NCBI GenBank assembly: GCA_965653565.1
Contig: CBFHAI010000012.1
Location: 1 to 64,000, forward strand
Direction: 5' to 3'
Origin: JALCLA01 sp965653565
Lineage (GTDB): Bacteria; Pseudomonadota; Gammaproteobacteria; Xanthomonadales; Xanthomonadaceae
Length of the DNA: 64,000 nt
The position numbers and the translations under genes are program-made. Of the stretch, positions 35,022-44,551 are shown piece by piece. The notes below the pieces were generated by a model. That model searched no databases and was not told the origin of the DNA. It saw only the letters and a list, made by a program, of their open reading frames with translations. How positions within the stretch are numbered: position 1 is the stretch's first letter; every line of letters starts with the position of its first letter.

Positions 35022-36901
35022 TGGCAGGCATGGAAGCCAACACCGACATCGCCGCCTACCTGCGCGCACACGAAGCCAAGACGCTGCTGCGTTTCATCAC
35101 CTGCGGCAGCGTCGACGACGGCAAGAGCACGCTGATCGGCCGCCTGCTGCACGACACCAAACGACTCTACGACGATCAGCTCGCCGCGCTGAGCGCCGAC
35201 AGCGCACGTTTCGGCACGCAGGGCGCGGAAATCGACTACGCACTGCTGCTCGACGGCCTCGAAGCCGAACGCGAACAGGGCATCACGATCGATGTCGCGT
35301 ATCGCTATTTCTCCACCGACAAGCGCAGCTTCATCGTCGCCGACTGTCCGGGCCATGCGCAGTACACGCGCAATATGGCGACGGGCGCATCGACGGCCGA
35401 CGTCGCCGTCGTGTTGATCGACGCGCGCAAGGGCGTGCTGACGCAGACGCGGCGGCACAGTTACATCGTGTCGCTGCTTGGCCTGAAGCATGTCGTGCTG
35501 GCGGTGAACAAGATGGATTTGGTCGATTACGATCAAGGCATCTTCGGCTACATCGTCGAAGAGTATCGGTTGCTCGCCGAGCGCCTCGGGCTGCAGAGCG
35601 TGCAGGCAATTCCGCTGTCGGCGCTGCGCGGCGACAACCTGATCGAGCGCTCCGCGGCGATGCCCTGGTATGACGGCCCGGCGCTGCTCGAACATCTGGA
35701 AACCGTGCGCCTCACGCCGCCGCGCACACGCGGGTTCCGTCTGCCCGTGCAATGGGTGAATCGGCCGAACCAGAATTTCCGCGGCTATGCCGGCGCCTTG
35801 ATCGGCGGCACCGTCAGCGTCGGGGACGACGTCGTGGCGCTGCCATCGGGCCGCCGCACGCGTATCGCGCGCGTATTCGATGCGAACGGCGAGGTGCCAA
35901 GCGCGCAGGCCGGCCAGGCCGTGACGCTGACACTCGCCGACGAACTCGACGTGAGCCGCGGCGATGTGCTCGCTGCCGGTGGCGATCCGCCGCAGGTGGC
36001 CGATCAGTTCGCCGCGCATCTGTTGTGGATGGGCGATGCGGCGCTGGTGCCGGGCCGGCCGTATCTGTTGAAGCTCGGCACGCGTTCGCTCACCGCCACC
36101 GTCACCGAGATCAAGCACAAGATCGATGTCGACACGCAGGAGCACCTCGCGGCGAAACGGCTGGAACTCAATGAAGTCGCCTACTGCAACCTGAGCACCG
36201 ACGCCCCGCTCGTGTTCGCTCCGTATGCGGAGGAGCACGAGCTCGGCGGCTTCATCCTTATCGATCGGCAAAGCAACGCGACGGTCGCGGCGGGCACGCT
36301 CGACTTCGCTTTGCGCCGTGCGGCCAACGTGCACTGGCAGCACCTGGATGTCGATCGCGCCGCGCGCGCCGCGCTGAAGGCGCAGGCGCCGGCCTGCCTG
36401 TGGTTCACCGGCCTGTCGGGCTCGGGCAAATCGACGATCGCCAATCTCGTCGAAAAGCGCCTGCACGCGCTCGGGCACCATACCTATCTGCTCGATGGCG
36501 ACAATGTGCGGCACGGCCTCAACCGTGATCTGGGATTCACCGAGGAAGATCGCGTCGAGAACATCCGTCGCGTGGCCGAGGTCGCGCGACTGATGGTGGA
36601 TGCCGGGCTCATCGTACTGGTGAGCTTTATCTCGCCGTATCGCAGCGACCGCGAATTTGCGCGCGAACGCTTCGGTGCGGGCGAGTTTCTCGAAGTTTTT
36701 GTCGATACACCGATAGAAATCTGCGAAGCGCGCGATGTGAAGGGCCTCTACCGTCGCGCGCGTGCCGGAGAAATTCCGAATTTCACCGGGATCAGCGCGC
36801 CGTACGAAGCGCCCTCGGCGCCGGAAGTGCATGTGCACGGCGCGAACGAAGCGGCGGATCAGGCCGCCGAGCGCATCGTACGCCAGCTGCTGCGCAGCTG
36901 A
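35021..36901 (+). CDS. cysNC: Fused sulfate adenylyltransferase GTPase subunit / APS kinase
   Basis: 626 residues. Residues 1-~440 are CysN, an EF-Tu-like GTPase: P-loop GSVDDGKST, switch region DCPGHAQY, NKMD. Residues ~445-626 are CysC, APS kinase, with P-loop GLSGSGKST and the DGDNVRHGLN and FISPYRSDRE motifs. CysN couples GTP hydrolysis to APS formation with CysD, and CysC phosphorylates APS to PAPS. The fusion is typical of Xanthomonadales and some other proteobacteria. The start overlaps the cysD stop. A start at residue 4 (ATG 35030) is also possible. Confidence 0.97.
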   Translation: MAGMEANTDIAAYLRAHEAKTLLRFITCGSVDDGKSTLIGRLLHDTKRLYDDQLAALSADSARFGTQGAEIDYALLLDGLEAEREQGITIDVAYRYFSTDKRSFIVADCPGHAQYTRNMATGASTADVAVVLIDARKGVLTQTRRHSYIVSLLGLKHVVLAVNKMDLVDYDQGIFGYIVEEYRLLAERLGLQSVQAIPLSALRGDNLIERSAAMPWYDGPALLEHLETVRLTPPRTRGFRLPVQWVNRPNQNFRGYAGALIGGTVSVGDDVVALPSGRRTRIARVFDANGEVPSAQAGQAVTLTLADELDVSRGDVLAAGGDPPQVADQFAAHLLWMGDAALVPGRPYLLKLGTRSLTATVTEIKHKIDVDTQEHLAAKRLELNEVAYCNLSTDAPLVFAPYAEEHELGGFILIDRQSNATVAAGTLDFALRRAANVHWQHLDVDRAARAALKAQAPACLWFTGLSGSGKSTIANLVEKRLHALGHHTYLLDGDNVRHGLNRDLGFTEEDRVENIRRVAEVARLMVDAGLIVLVSFISPYRSDREFARERFGAGEFLEVFVDTPIEICEARDVKGLYRRARAGEIPNFTGISAPYEAPSAPEVHVHGANEAADQAAERIVRQLLRS

Positions 36902-37108
36902 GTCGACATTCAAGTTTCCGCGAGCGAATTCATCAACGTCGCCACGCTCGACGTCGCTTGAACGGAAAATGATCCAAAATTGAACGCCTTTCAAACGGTG
37001 CGCCCGGCGCAACAATTGTGTTGCCTCGCGCACCGAAGGCCTGTCGGCAGCGCCGGATGATCCGCTGCACGAACGGCGCGCAGCGACGCGCCATTCGTGA
37101 ACGAACAG

Positions 37109-37196
37109 GTCTCGAAAAAGGCAAACCCGGCGCAAGCCGGCGTCGCAAAGGCACGGGTCCCGCTCCAACAGGCGGGATCGCCGGTCTACCGAGGAC
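37109..37196 (+). promoter_or_regulatory. Cyclic-di-GMP-I (GEMM-I) riboswitch
   Basis: The conserved core is present in order: GGCAAACC (37120-37127), P2 stem CCGGC-GCAA-GCCGG with a GNRA tetraloop, GTCGCAAAGGCACGGGTC, then the P3 arm (CCCGC ... GCGGG) and CGCCGGTCTACCGAGG. The ends GTCTCG (37109-37114) and CGAGGAC (37190-37196) pair as P1 with one bulge. GEMM-I RNAs bind c-di-GMP. About 40 bases later, CCTCATGAGG (37228-37237) is self-complementary and overlaps the GAGGTGG ribosome-binding site of the next gene, hinting at translational control. The rest of 36902-37244 shows no gene. Confidence 0.88.
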
Positions 37197-37244
37197 AGCA
37201 AAATTCATCGCTTTGCGGCGATGTATTCCTCATGAGGTGGACAA

Positions 37245-40200
37245 ATGTACGGATACCGAATTGGCCGCATCATCGGTGTCGGCGTGGCCGCTGTCCTCGG
37301 ATGCTCGAACGCGTGGGCGCAAAGCGCGCTCACCGTCGATCTGACCGCATCGGGCAGCTACACCAGCGCCTACGACTGGAGCATCGACAAAAGCGTAACG
37401 CCCACTGCGGCCGATCGCTTCATCGGTGAAATGCAGGAACTGAGCTACACCATCAGCGTCGTCAAGGGCGACGCCGTGGAATCGGATTTCATGGTCACCG
37501 GCAGCGCCAGCATCGCCAATCCTGGCGGCACCGGCGCGACGATCAGTGCGATCACGCTGAACTGGGGCGGCACGGAAATCGCCACCGACTGCGCCACCGG
37601 CGCCCTCGCCGCCGGCGCATCGACGACCTGCGAGTTCGATTTCGCAGCGACGGGCAGCGCGACGCAAACGCTGACGATGAACGTGACGACCACCGGCGCC
37701 GTAGCCGGCGCGCAGGACAGCGTCGAGGTCGCCTTCACCGGCGGTGCCGTCGAGAACGACAGCATCACGGTGAGCGACACGTTGCTGGCCGGGCCGCTGA
37801 CCTTCACCGGCAGCGACACGCACGAGTACACGCAGAGCGTGACGTGCATCAACAGCAATACCATCAAACTCGACAACCAGGCGACCATCGACCAGACCGG
37901 CGAGAGCGATTCCACGCGCGCCCGTGTCGCCTGCCACGCGCTGCGCATGGAGCGCAACGTGCTCACCCACGGCGGCCAGAACTGGTCGTGGGAGATCGAG
38001 AAGACGCACGCCGAAGTCGATCCGCTGCAAGTGACGGCCGGCCAGACCTACGACGTCGACTACACCATCACCGCAACCGCGACGGCAGCGTCCGACACGA
38101 ATGAAGTGCATGGCACGATCACCGCGATCAACACGCATCCGTCGGTCGATGCAGCGATCGTTTCCGTGGGAGCGGCGATCAGCGGCATCGAAGCCGTGGT
38201 GACTTGTCCGGCGCTGATCGCACCGCACGCCACTTACGACTCGAACCACAACATCGTGCTCGGCAAACTGGTGTGTCCCTTCAGCGTCACCCTGCCCGAC
38301 GGCACCGTGCCGAGCACCGTCTCCGGCCGCGTGACGCAGCAGTTGTTCAACTACGCCTCCGACGGCACCGCCACGGCGGCCGGCACCAAGGACTACGCCG
38401 GCACGCAGCCGATCACCGGCAGCCTGGGCGCCACCGAGACCGACGAATGCATCACGCTGTCCGACACCTATCTGGGCACCGTGCACGACCTCGGCGAGTT
38501 CTGCGTCAGCGAAGGCAGCACGACGGTCACGCGCACCTTCACCGGCCCGGTGAACGTCACCAACGAAAGCGAATGCGCCTTCGAGGTGCCGAACGTCGCG
38601 AGCTTCCTGACCAACGACAGCGGTACGACCGGCGAAGACAGCACGCTGCTCTCGGTAGTGCGCACCGATTGCGAAGGCGAAGGCGACCTCACCGTCGACC
38701 TCACCGCCTCGGGTGCCTTCACGCGTGAATTCCCGTGGACGATCGAGAAGACCGTCGACCCGGTATCATCCGATCGCTTCATCGGCGAGACGCAGCAGCT
38801 GGCCTACACCCTGACCCTGGTGAAGGGCGAAGCGCAGGACGCGGGTTATGTCGTCACCGGTTCGGCCACGATCACCAATCCGGGTGGCACGGCGATCGAC
38901 ATCACCGCGATCACGATCCAGCACGGCACGACGGCGGTCACGCACAGCTGCACGCTGGGCGCGCTGGCCGCGGGCGCTTCGATGACGTGTCCGATCAGCT
39001 TCAGCGCCGCCAGCGACGACACGTTGCCGCTGACGATCGATGTCGATGCCGACGGCGGCCTGAGCGCCGACGACAGCGTCGACGTGGTGTTCGGCGCACC
39101 GACGGTGACCAACGATTCGATCACCGTGGTCGATACGCTGCTGCCCGATCCGATTCCGTTCTCCGACAGCGGCACGCACGAATACGTGCATGACGTGACC
39201 TGCATCGACGGCAACACGATCACGATCGACAACACCGCCACGATCCAGGAAACCGGCGCCAGCGACTCGGCGCAGGCGCGCGTGGCTTGTCATGCGCTGC
39301 GCATGGAACGCGCGGTGCTTTCGGCCGGCGGCCAGCGTTGGACCTGGGATATCCAGAAGACGCATGCCGAAGCCGAAGCGCTGCAGATGGTGGTTGGCCA
39401 GACCTACGAGGTGGATTACCTGATCACCGCGACGGCCACCGCATCGAGCGATGGCGGCAACGAAGTGACCGGCACCATCACCGCGCTCAACACCAACCCG
39501 GTGACCGACGCCGTGCTGGTTTCGGTGGGTGCGGCGATCAACAGCACGCAGGCCACGGTGAGTTGTCCGTCGCTGATCGTGCCGCATGCGAGCTACGACG
39601 CCGCACACAACATCGTGGTCGGCAAACTCGTGTGTCCGTTCACGGTGACGCTGGCCAACGGCGAAGTGCCGGCCACCGTCTCGGGCCGTCTGACGCAGCA
39701 GCTGTTCACCTACGCGCCCGATGGCACGGCCACGCCGGCCGGCACCAAGGACTACGCCGGCACGCAGGCGATCGCGTCGCTGCCCGGCGGCGGTGAAGAG
39801 ACCGACGAATGCATCGACCTGAGCGATGTGTACGAAGGCACCTCGCACGATCTGGGCGAATTCTGCGTCAGCGAAGGCAACACGTCGGTCACGCGCAGCT
39901 TCACCGGCGCGATCACCGTGACGGCCGAAAGCGAATGCGAATTCAGCGTGCCGAACCTGGCCTCGCTCACCACCAACGACACCGGCACCGTGGTCGACGA
40001 CGACACCCTGGTGGAAGTGGTGCGCACCGATTGCCAGCAGGCCGCCTGCACGCGCACGCAGGGCTACTGGAAGACGCACTCGCAGTACGGGCCGGCCAAG
40101 TACGACGAAACCTGGGCGACCGTGGGCGAAGACACTCCGTTCTTCCTGGCCACCGGCCTGCAGAACGCGCCGATGAGCTGGTACGACATGATGTGGACCA

Positions 40201-40481
40201 ACCCGAAGGGCAACGCCTACTACGTGCTGGCGCCGCAGTTCATCGCCGCCACGCTCAACCTCGAAGCCGGCGCAACGGCCTCCCCGCAGGTGCTCGACGC
40301 GCTCGACGAGGCGCAGGCGTTCTTCCAGGTCTACAAGCCGCGCGAAGTGGCCGCCATGCGCGGCAACCAGGCGCCGCGTCCGCGCATGATCGAACTGGCC
40401 GGCGTGCTCGACCAGTACAACAACGGCATCGGCGATCTGGGTGCCGAGCACTGCTCGGAGGATGAGACCTCCGACGACTGA
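37245..40481 (+). CDS. Large secreted surface protein with internal duplication, c-di-GMP controlled
   Basis: 1078 residues. A signal peptide (about 1-25, ending CSNAWAQ) is followed by two ~450-residue repeats (about 29-475 and 482-930). Each starts LTVDLTASG, contains DRFIGE, SVTCIN or DVTCID, and RVACHALRME, and ends VVRTDC; beta-rich, DUF11-like character. The C-terminal ~145 residues begin CTRTQGYWKTHSQYGP, a recognisable domain of unknown function found on secreted proteins, with no membrane anchor. ATG 37245 follows GAGGTGG. The upstream c-di-GMP riboswitch and the architecture suggest an adhesin or matrix protein; that role is inference. A strong terminator follows. Confidence 0.85.
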   Translation: MYGYRIGRIIGVGVAAVLGCSNAWAQSALTVDLTASGSYTSAYDWSIDKSVTPTAADRFIGEMQELSYTISVVKGDAVESDFMVTGSASIANPGGTGATISAITLNWGGTEIATDCATGALAAGASTTCEFDFAATGSATQTLTMNVTTTGAVAGAQDSVEVAFTGGAVENDSITVSDTLLAGPLTFTGSDTHEYTQSVTCINSNTIKLDNQATIDQTGESDSTRARVACHALRMERNVLTHGGQNWSWEIEKTHAEVDPLQVTAGQTYDVDYTITATATAASDTNEVHGTITAINTHPSVDAAIVSVGAAISGIEAVVTCPALIAPHATYDSNHNIVLGKLVCPFSVTLPDGTVPSTVSGRVTQQLFNYASDGTATAAGTKDYAGTQPITGSLGATETDECITLSDTYLGTVHDLGEFCVSEGSTTVTRTFTGPVNVTNESECAFEVPNVASFLTNDSGTTGEDSTLLSVVRTDCEGEGDLTVDLTASGAFTREFPWTIEKTVDPVSSDRFIGETQQLAYTLTLVKGEAQDAGYVVTGSATITNPGGTAIDITAITIQHGTTAVTHSCTLGALAAGASMTCPISFSAASDDTLPLTIDVDADGGLSADDSVDVVFGAPTVTNDSITVVDTLLPDPIPFSDSGTHEYVHDVTCIDGNTITIDNTATIQETGASDSAQARVACHALRMERAVLSAGGQRWTWDIQKTHAEAEALQMVVGQTYEVDYLITATATASSDGGNEVTGTITALNTNPVTDAVLVSVGAAINSTQATVSCPSLIVPHASYDAAHNIVVGKLVCPFTVTLANGEVPATVSGRLTQQLFTYAPDGTATPAGTKDYAGTQAIASLPGGGEETDECIDLSDVYEGTSHDLGEFCVSEGNTSVTRSFTGAITVTAESECEFSVPNLASLTTNDTGTVVDDDTLVEVVRTDCQQAACTRTQGYWKTHSQYGPAKYDETWATVGEDTPFFLATGLQNAPMSWYDMMWTNPKGNAYYVLAPQFIAATLNLEAGATASPQVLDALDEAQAFFQVYKPREVAAMRGNQAPRPRMIELAGVLDQYNNGIGDLGAEHCSEDETSDD
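37329..40034 (+). repeat. Tandem ~1.35-kb intragenic duplication
   Basis: Bases 37329-38672 and 38688-40034 encode the two homologous halves of the surface protein. Shared landmarks at matching offsets are CTCACCGTCGA at the start, CGCGTGGCTTGTCATGCGCT or its counterpart in the middle, and GTGCGCACCGATTGC at the end. The copies have diverged at many bases, so the duplication is not recent. Confidence 0.85.
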
Positions 40482-40503
40482 TCACCGCAAGTAGCTGCTT
40501 TTC

Positions 40504-40536
40504 AGGCCCGGCGGCGCAAGCTGCCGGGCCTTTTTC
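40504..40536 (+). terminator. Rho-independent terminator after the surface-protein gene
   Basis: AGGCCCGGCGGC (40504-40515), a GCAA loop, and GCTGCCGGGCCT (40520-40531) form a 12-bp stem with one G-U pair. It is followed by four more T and CTTG. It lies 23 bases after the surface-protein stop codon and separates that gene from etfBA. Confidence 0.93.
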
Positions 40537-40616
40537 TTGCGCGGCGCGGACCCGCTACAATACGGCCCCGTCCGGCGCACGCCGGATCTCCCCCAGCAGT
40601 GCAGGACTCCAGACCG

Positions 40617-41363
40617 ATGAAAATCCTGGTCGGCTACAAGCGCGTCGTCGATTACAACGTTCGCATCCAGGTGAAACCGGATAATTCCGGGGTGGTGACC
40701 GAAGGCGTCAAGCTGTCGGCCAACCCGTTCGACGAAATCGCGCTGGAAGAAGCGCTGCGGCTGCGCGAGAAAGGCGTGGCCACCGAAGTGATCGTCGCGA
40801 CCATCGGCCCCGCAGACGCGCAGGCGCATCTGCGCAACGGGCTGGCGATGGGCGCCAACCGCGCCATCCACGTCGTCACGAGCGAGGCGATCCAGCCGCT
40901 CACCGCCGCGCGCGTGCTGCTCAAGCTGATCGAGAAGGAACAGCCGGGCCTCGTCATCCTCGGCAAGCAGGCGATCGACGACGACGCCAACCAGACCGGC
41001 CAGATGCTCGCCACGCTGTGGGGCCGGCCGCAGGCGACCTTCGCCGGCAAGGTCGAGATCGCCGACAACAAGGCCACCGTGGTGCGCGAAGTCGATGCCG
41101 GGCTGGAAACGCTGGAAGTCGATCTGCCGGCCGTCGTCACGACCGACCTGCGCCTCAACGAGCCGCGCTTCATCAAGCTGCCCGACATCATGAAAGCCAA
41201 GTCCAAGCCGATGGAAACGCTGCAGCTCGCCGACCTGGGCGTGGAGAGCGGCGACCAGCTGAAAACCACGCATTTCATGGCGCCGGCCAAGCGCAGCAAG
41301 GGCGTGATGGTGAAGGACGCGGCCGAGCTGGTGGCGGCGCTGAAAGCGAAAGGTTTGCTGTAA
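40617..41363 (+). CDS. etfB: Electron transfer flavoprotein beta subunit
   Basis: 248 residues, normal for EtfB. Family hallmarks are ILVGYKRVVDYNVRIQVK, NPFDEIALEEALRLRE, the AMP-binding region GKQAIDDDANQTGQMLA and LRLNEPRFIKLPDIMKAK. The last is the recognition loop for partner dehydrogenases. The N-terminal ATG 40617 fits the family start. Followed by etfA after 85 bases, in one operon. With EtfA it carries electrons from acyl-CoA dehydrogenases to the ETF-QO encoded at 30.8-32.4 kb. Confidence 0.97.
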   Translation: MKILVGYKRVVDYNVRIQVKPDNSGVVTEGVKLSANPFDEIALEEALRLREKGVATEVIVATIGPADAQAHLRNGLAMGANRAIHVVTSEAIQPLTAARVLLKLIEKEQPGLVILGKQAIDDDANQTGQMLATLWGRPQATFAGKVEIADNKATVVREVDAGLETLEVDLPAVVTTDLRLNEPRFIKLPDIMKAKSKPMETLQLADLGVESGDQLKTTHFMAPAKRSKGVMVKDAAELVAALKAKGLL

Positions 41364-41448
41364 CGGAATTCTCCTTCCCTTCGCGGGGAAGCCGAAGCGC
41401 GACGGTTCGCACGCGCGGCTCGCGTTTCATCATTCACGGAGATTGGTC

Positions 41449-42387
41449 ATGTCGAAGATCCTCATCGTCGCCGAACACCACGACGGCAAACTCAACGCCG
41501 CGACGGCCAAATGCGTCACCGCGGCGAAGGCCGTGAAAGCCGATGCGATCGATATCGTCGTACTGGCCGCCGACCCGGCCGCCGTCGCCGCGCAGGCTGC
41601 GCAGATCGACGGCGTGTCGCGCGTGCTGACGGTGGCGAACGCGGCCAACGCGCAACCGATCGCGCAGGTTCTGGCGCCGCAGATCGCGCAGATCGCTGCG
41701 AACTACACGCATGTCTTCGGCCCGAGCACCACCTTCGGCAAGGATTTGATGCCGTGCGTGGCCGCGCTGCTGGGCGTGGCGCAGGTGTCGGATGTGATGA
41801 CGGTGGAAAGCGCGACCAGCTTCAAGCGCCCGATCTACGCCGGCAACGCGATCATCACCGTCGAAGCGCCGGCCGGCCAGACCATCGTCGCGACGATCCG
41901 GGTCGCGTCGTGGGCCGCGGCGGGCACCGGCGGCAGTGCACCGGTCGAAGCGGTTTCGGTGCAGGCCACGTTGCCGACGCACACGCGTTTCATCGGCCTG
42001 GCCGCGGGCAAATCCGATCGCCCCGATCTGCAGAGTGCCGGCCGCGTCGTCTCCGGCGGCCGCGGCGTCGGCTCGGCCGACAACTTCGCGATCATCTACA
42101 AACTCGCCGACAAACTCGGCGCCGCCGTCGGCGCCTCGCGCGCGGCGGTGGATGCCGGCTACGTGCCGAACGAACTGCAGGTCGGCCAGACCGGCAAGAT
42201 CATCTCGCCGGAACTTTACGTGGCGATCGGCATTTCCGGTGCGATCCAGCATCTGACCGGCATCAAGGACGCCGGCACCATCGTTGCGATCAACAAGGAT
42301 GCCGAGGCACCGATTTTCGAGATCGCCGATATCGGCCTGGTGGGCGATCTGTTCAAGCTGCTGCCGGAGATCGAGGCCGCGCTCTGA
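41449..42387 (+). CDS. etfA: Electron transfer flavoprotein alpha subunit
   Basis: 312 residues. The N-terminal domain is variable (ILIVAEHHDGKLNAAT). The C-terminal FAD-binding domain is conserved: GRVVSGGRGVGSADNF, GASRAAVDAGYVPNELQVGQ, TGKIISPELYVAIGISGAIQ and INKDAEAPIFEIADIGLVGD. It holds FAD at the interface with EtfB. ATG 41449 follows GGAGATTGG; an earlier ATG two codons upstream is less well placed. The next gene starts seven bases after the stop and could be cotranscribed. Confidence 0.97.
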   Translation: MSKILIVAEHHDGKLNAATAKCVTAAKAVKADAIDIVVLAADPAAVAAQAAQIDGVSRVLTVANAANAQPIAQVLAPQIAQIAANYTHVFGPSTTFGKDLMPCVAALLGVAQVSDVMTVESATSFKRPIYAGNAIITVEAPAGQTIVATIRVASWAAAGTGGSAPVEAVSVQATLPTHTRFIGLAAGKSDRPDLQSAGRVVSGGRGVGSADNFAIIYKLADKLGAAVGASRAAVDAGYVPNELQVGQTGKIISPELYVAIGISGAIQHLTGIKDAGTIVAINKDAEAPIFEIADIGLVGDLFKLLPEIEAAL

Positions 42388-42394
42388 GCGCGCT

Positions 42395-44446
42395 GTGAAT
42401 CCGAAACTGATCAAGGCGCTCGCGGTCGCATTGCTCGCGGCGTCGATCGCCGCGGCCGGCTTCGCGCTGTTTGCGTCGTCGCGCGCGATCGCGATCCAGG
42501 GACCGGGCGCACTCGTCGCGACCGCGGCGGATGAGTTGTGGATCGCCGTCGACCAACGCCTGTGGCGTCTGGATGCAGAGGGCCGGCGGCTGAGCGACAT
42601 CGATGTGCGCGATACGGGCTTGCCGGGCGCGCCCGCGAATCTGGTGCGGCATCCGTCCGGCGCGATCGTCGCCACCGTGCGCGACGACGCGACGCTCTAC
42701 TTTCTTGCCGCCGACAGCCAGCGCGTCGATCGCCGTGTGCGACCGCAGTGGCCGACGTCGTTGGCCAGCGACAGCGCACGCGCCATCAATCTCGCCTTCG
42801 CCGACGACGGCCGCATCGCCGTCGCTACGGGCGGTGGACACGCCGTCGCGCTGTTCGATGCCGACGGCCGCTTCCTCGCGCGCACCGCGCCGGGCACTTA
42901 TCGTTTCACCAACGGATTGTGGTGGCAGGGCGCGGAGCTCTGGACGACGGATACCAATCGTCATCGCCTGTTGCGGCTCGATGCGAAAACCCTGGCCGTG
43001 GTGGAGACGGTGGCGCTGGACGAAGCCGGTTGCTGTCGTTTCCTCGGCGCAGCGCGTGCAGAGAAAAACAGCGGTTCGACATCGATGCGGACGGCCTTGA
43101 TCCGCTTCACCAGCAACATGACGCGCGGCGAAGTCGTGCTCGTCGAAAAAGGCGCGACGGTCCGTCCGCTGACCGAAGGCGGTGTGTTCGAGCCGCGCGA
43201 CGCCGATTGGCTGCAAGGTCGATTGCTGGTGAGCGATGGCGAGTCGCATTCGATCCGGCAATGGGCCGTCGATCTGAATCCGCTGCCGGCCTTCGGCGAT
43301 GCCGCGGTGCAGACGGAAATGTCGAACCGATTGGCGCTGCGCGATTCCTGGCGCGGCTGGTATCGCGCCGCGATCGCCAGCGCGATCGGCGTGTTCGCCG
43401 TCGCCTTCGCGCTCGCCGTATGGTCGCAGCTCCAGCAGCGCCGCGCCGAACGTGGCGCATCGATCGACCTGTCGCAACTGGGCACGCCGCTGCGCTCGTG
43501 GCGCGAGATCGCGAAGATGCAGTGGCATGTGTTCGGCGCACTCGTCGTGCCGCTGATCGCGATACTGGCGCTGAAGCTGTTGCCCCGTTCCGAGACGACG
43601 GCCTCGATGCGGATCACCGGCTTCGCCGTGGTCGCAATCCTGCTCATCGTCACGTGCCTGATCGTCTCGCGCCGCGCCAAACGTGCGCAGAGCGCGGAAT
43701 TCGAGCCGATGTGGAACCAGCTCGCGATGAGCCGCCTCGTCGCGAGCGATGCGCGCGCGCTCGGGCTCGCGGCCGACGAATCGGTGCTGGAAACCTTCGT
43801 GCTGCGCGCGCCGATGCCGCGCTGGGTCGTGCTGACCGATCGTCGCCTGCTGGTGTTCCGGCTCAACGGCTTCGGCCACCGTCTGGAACGCGCGATTCCG
43901 CGCACGAGCATCGTCGCCGTTTCTGATCGCCGCGGCGCATTGCGCCCCGTGCGCGGCTTGTTCCGCATCGCCGATCCGATGCCGGGCCGCTGGCTGGAAC
44001 TGAACTTCGCCGACGGCCAATTCCTCGTCGGCACCCTCCCCACCGCCAGCCTCGCCAAACGCGTCACGCAATTGCTCGCAGCCGACGCCGAGGCCAATCG
44101 CGTCAGCCCGACTCACGACTCAACCGTCGAGTATTCGCAACAACTTTCGCCGGCCGCGAAAGCAGGACCGTCGCCGCGCCTGGCCGCCGCGCTGTCGGCC
44201 CTCATCCCGGGCCTGGGCCAGGCGATGCAGGGACGCACCGGCACGGCGCTGCTGCTCTTCGTACTCTGGCTGGTCGTGATGTTGTTCGCCGTCCTGCCCA
44301 TCGCCTGGGCCCTGATCGGCCCGAAACGCGAAGTCAGCACGCTGATCGCCGCACTGACATTGGCGGCGCCGCTCGTAGTCGCGGCCGTTGCTGCATTCGA
44401 TGCCTGGAATATGGCGCCGCGGGGGAGACAGGAGCGCAGCGGCTAG
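42395..44446 (+). CDS. Large membrane protein: beta-propeller-like, PH-like and C-terminal membrane hairpin
   Basis: 683 residues from GTG 42395. A signal anchor is at about 5-28. A repetitive beta-strand region follows at 30-310 (LWRLDAEGRRL, VALFDADGRFLAR, LLRLDAKTLAVVE; NHL/propeller-like). Membrane segments lie near 327-346, 378-396 and 407-424. A compact domain at about 445-560 (VVLTDRRLLVFRLNGFGHRLE) resembles bacterial PH-like YokE/SHOCT-linked modules. From about 593 comes a pair of membrane segments (SALIPGLGQAMQGRTGTALL ...). I do not recognise the full architecture. It starts seven bases after etfA but has no evident link to electron transfer. A copy of its last ~170 coding bases lies at 45284. 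Confidence 0.75.
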   Translation: MNPKLIKALAVALLAASIAAAGFALFASSRAIAIQGPGALVATAADELWIAVDQRLWRLDAEGRRLSDIDVRDTGLPGAPANLVRHPSGAIVATVRDDATLYFLAADSQRVDRRVRPQWPTSLASDSARAINLAFADDGRIAVATGGGHAVALFDADGRFLARTAPGTYRFTNGLWWQGAELWTTDTNRHRLLRLDAKTLAVVETVALDEAGCCRFLGAARAEKNSGSTSMRTALIRFTSNMTRGEVVLVEKGATVRPLTEGGVFEPRDADWLQGRLLVSDGESHSIRQWAVDLNPLPAFGDAAVQTEMSNRLALRDSWRGWYRAAIASAIGVFAVAFALAVWSQLQQRRAERGASIDLSQLGTPLRSWREIAKMQWHVFGALVVPLIAILALKLLPRSETTASMRITGFAVVAILLIVTCLIVSRRAKRAQSAEFEPMWNQLAMSRLVASDARALGLAADESVLETFVLRAPMPRWVVLTDRRLLVFRLNGFGHRLERAIPRTSIVAVSDRRGALRPVRGLFRIADPMPGRWLELNFADGQFLVGTLPTASLAKRVTQLLAADAEANRVSPTHDSTVEYSQQLSPAAKAGPSPRLAAALSALIPGLGQAMQGRTGTALLLFVLWLVVMLFAVLPIAWALIGPKREVSTLIAALTLAAPLVVAAVAAFDAWNMAPRGRQERSG

Positions 44447-44551
44447 GGGCCAGTCGGGCGACCAACAACCGACGCAATGACATCTCGTCGACTCTGTCCG
44501 CATATGCGTCTATTCGCGTAAAGCAGGACACTCCCCGCCGAGATCGAAACC

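Noticed and set aside
37241..38486. Long minus-strand frames opposite the surface-protein gene, up to 561 codons
   Set aside because: Antisense shadows of the duplicated surface-protein gene; no independent start or motif.
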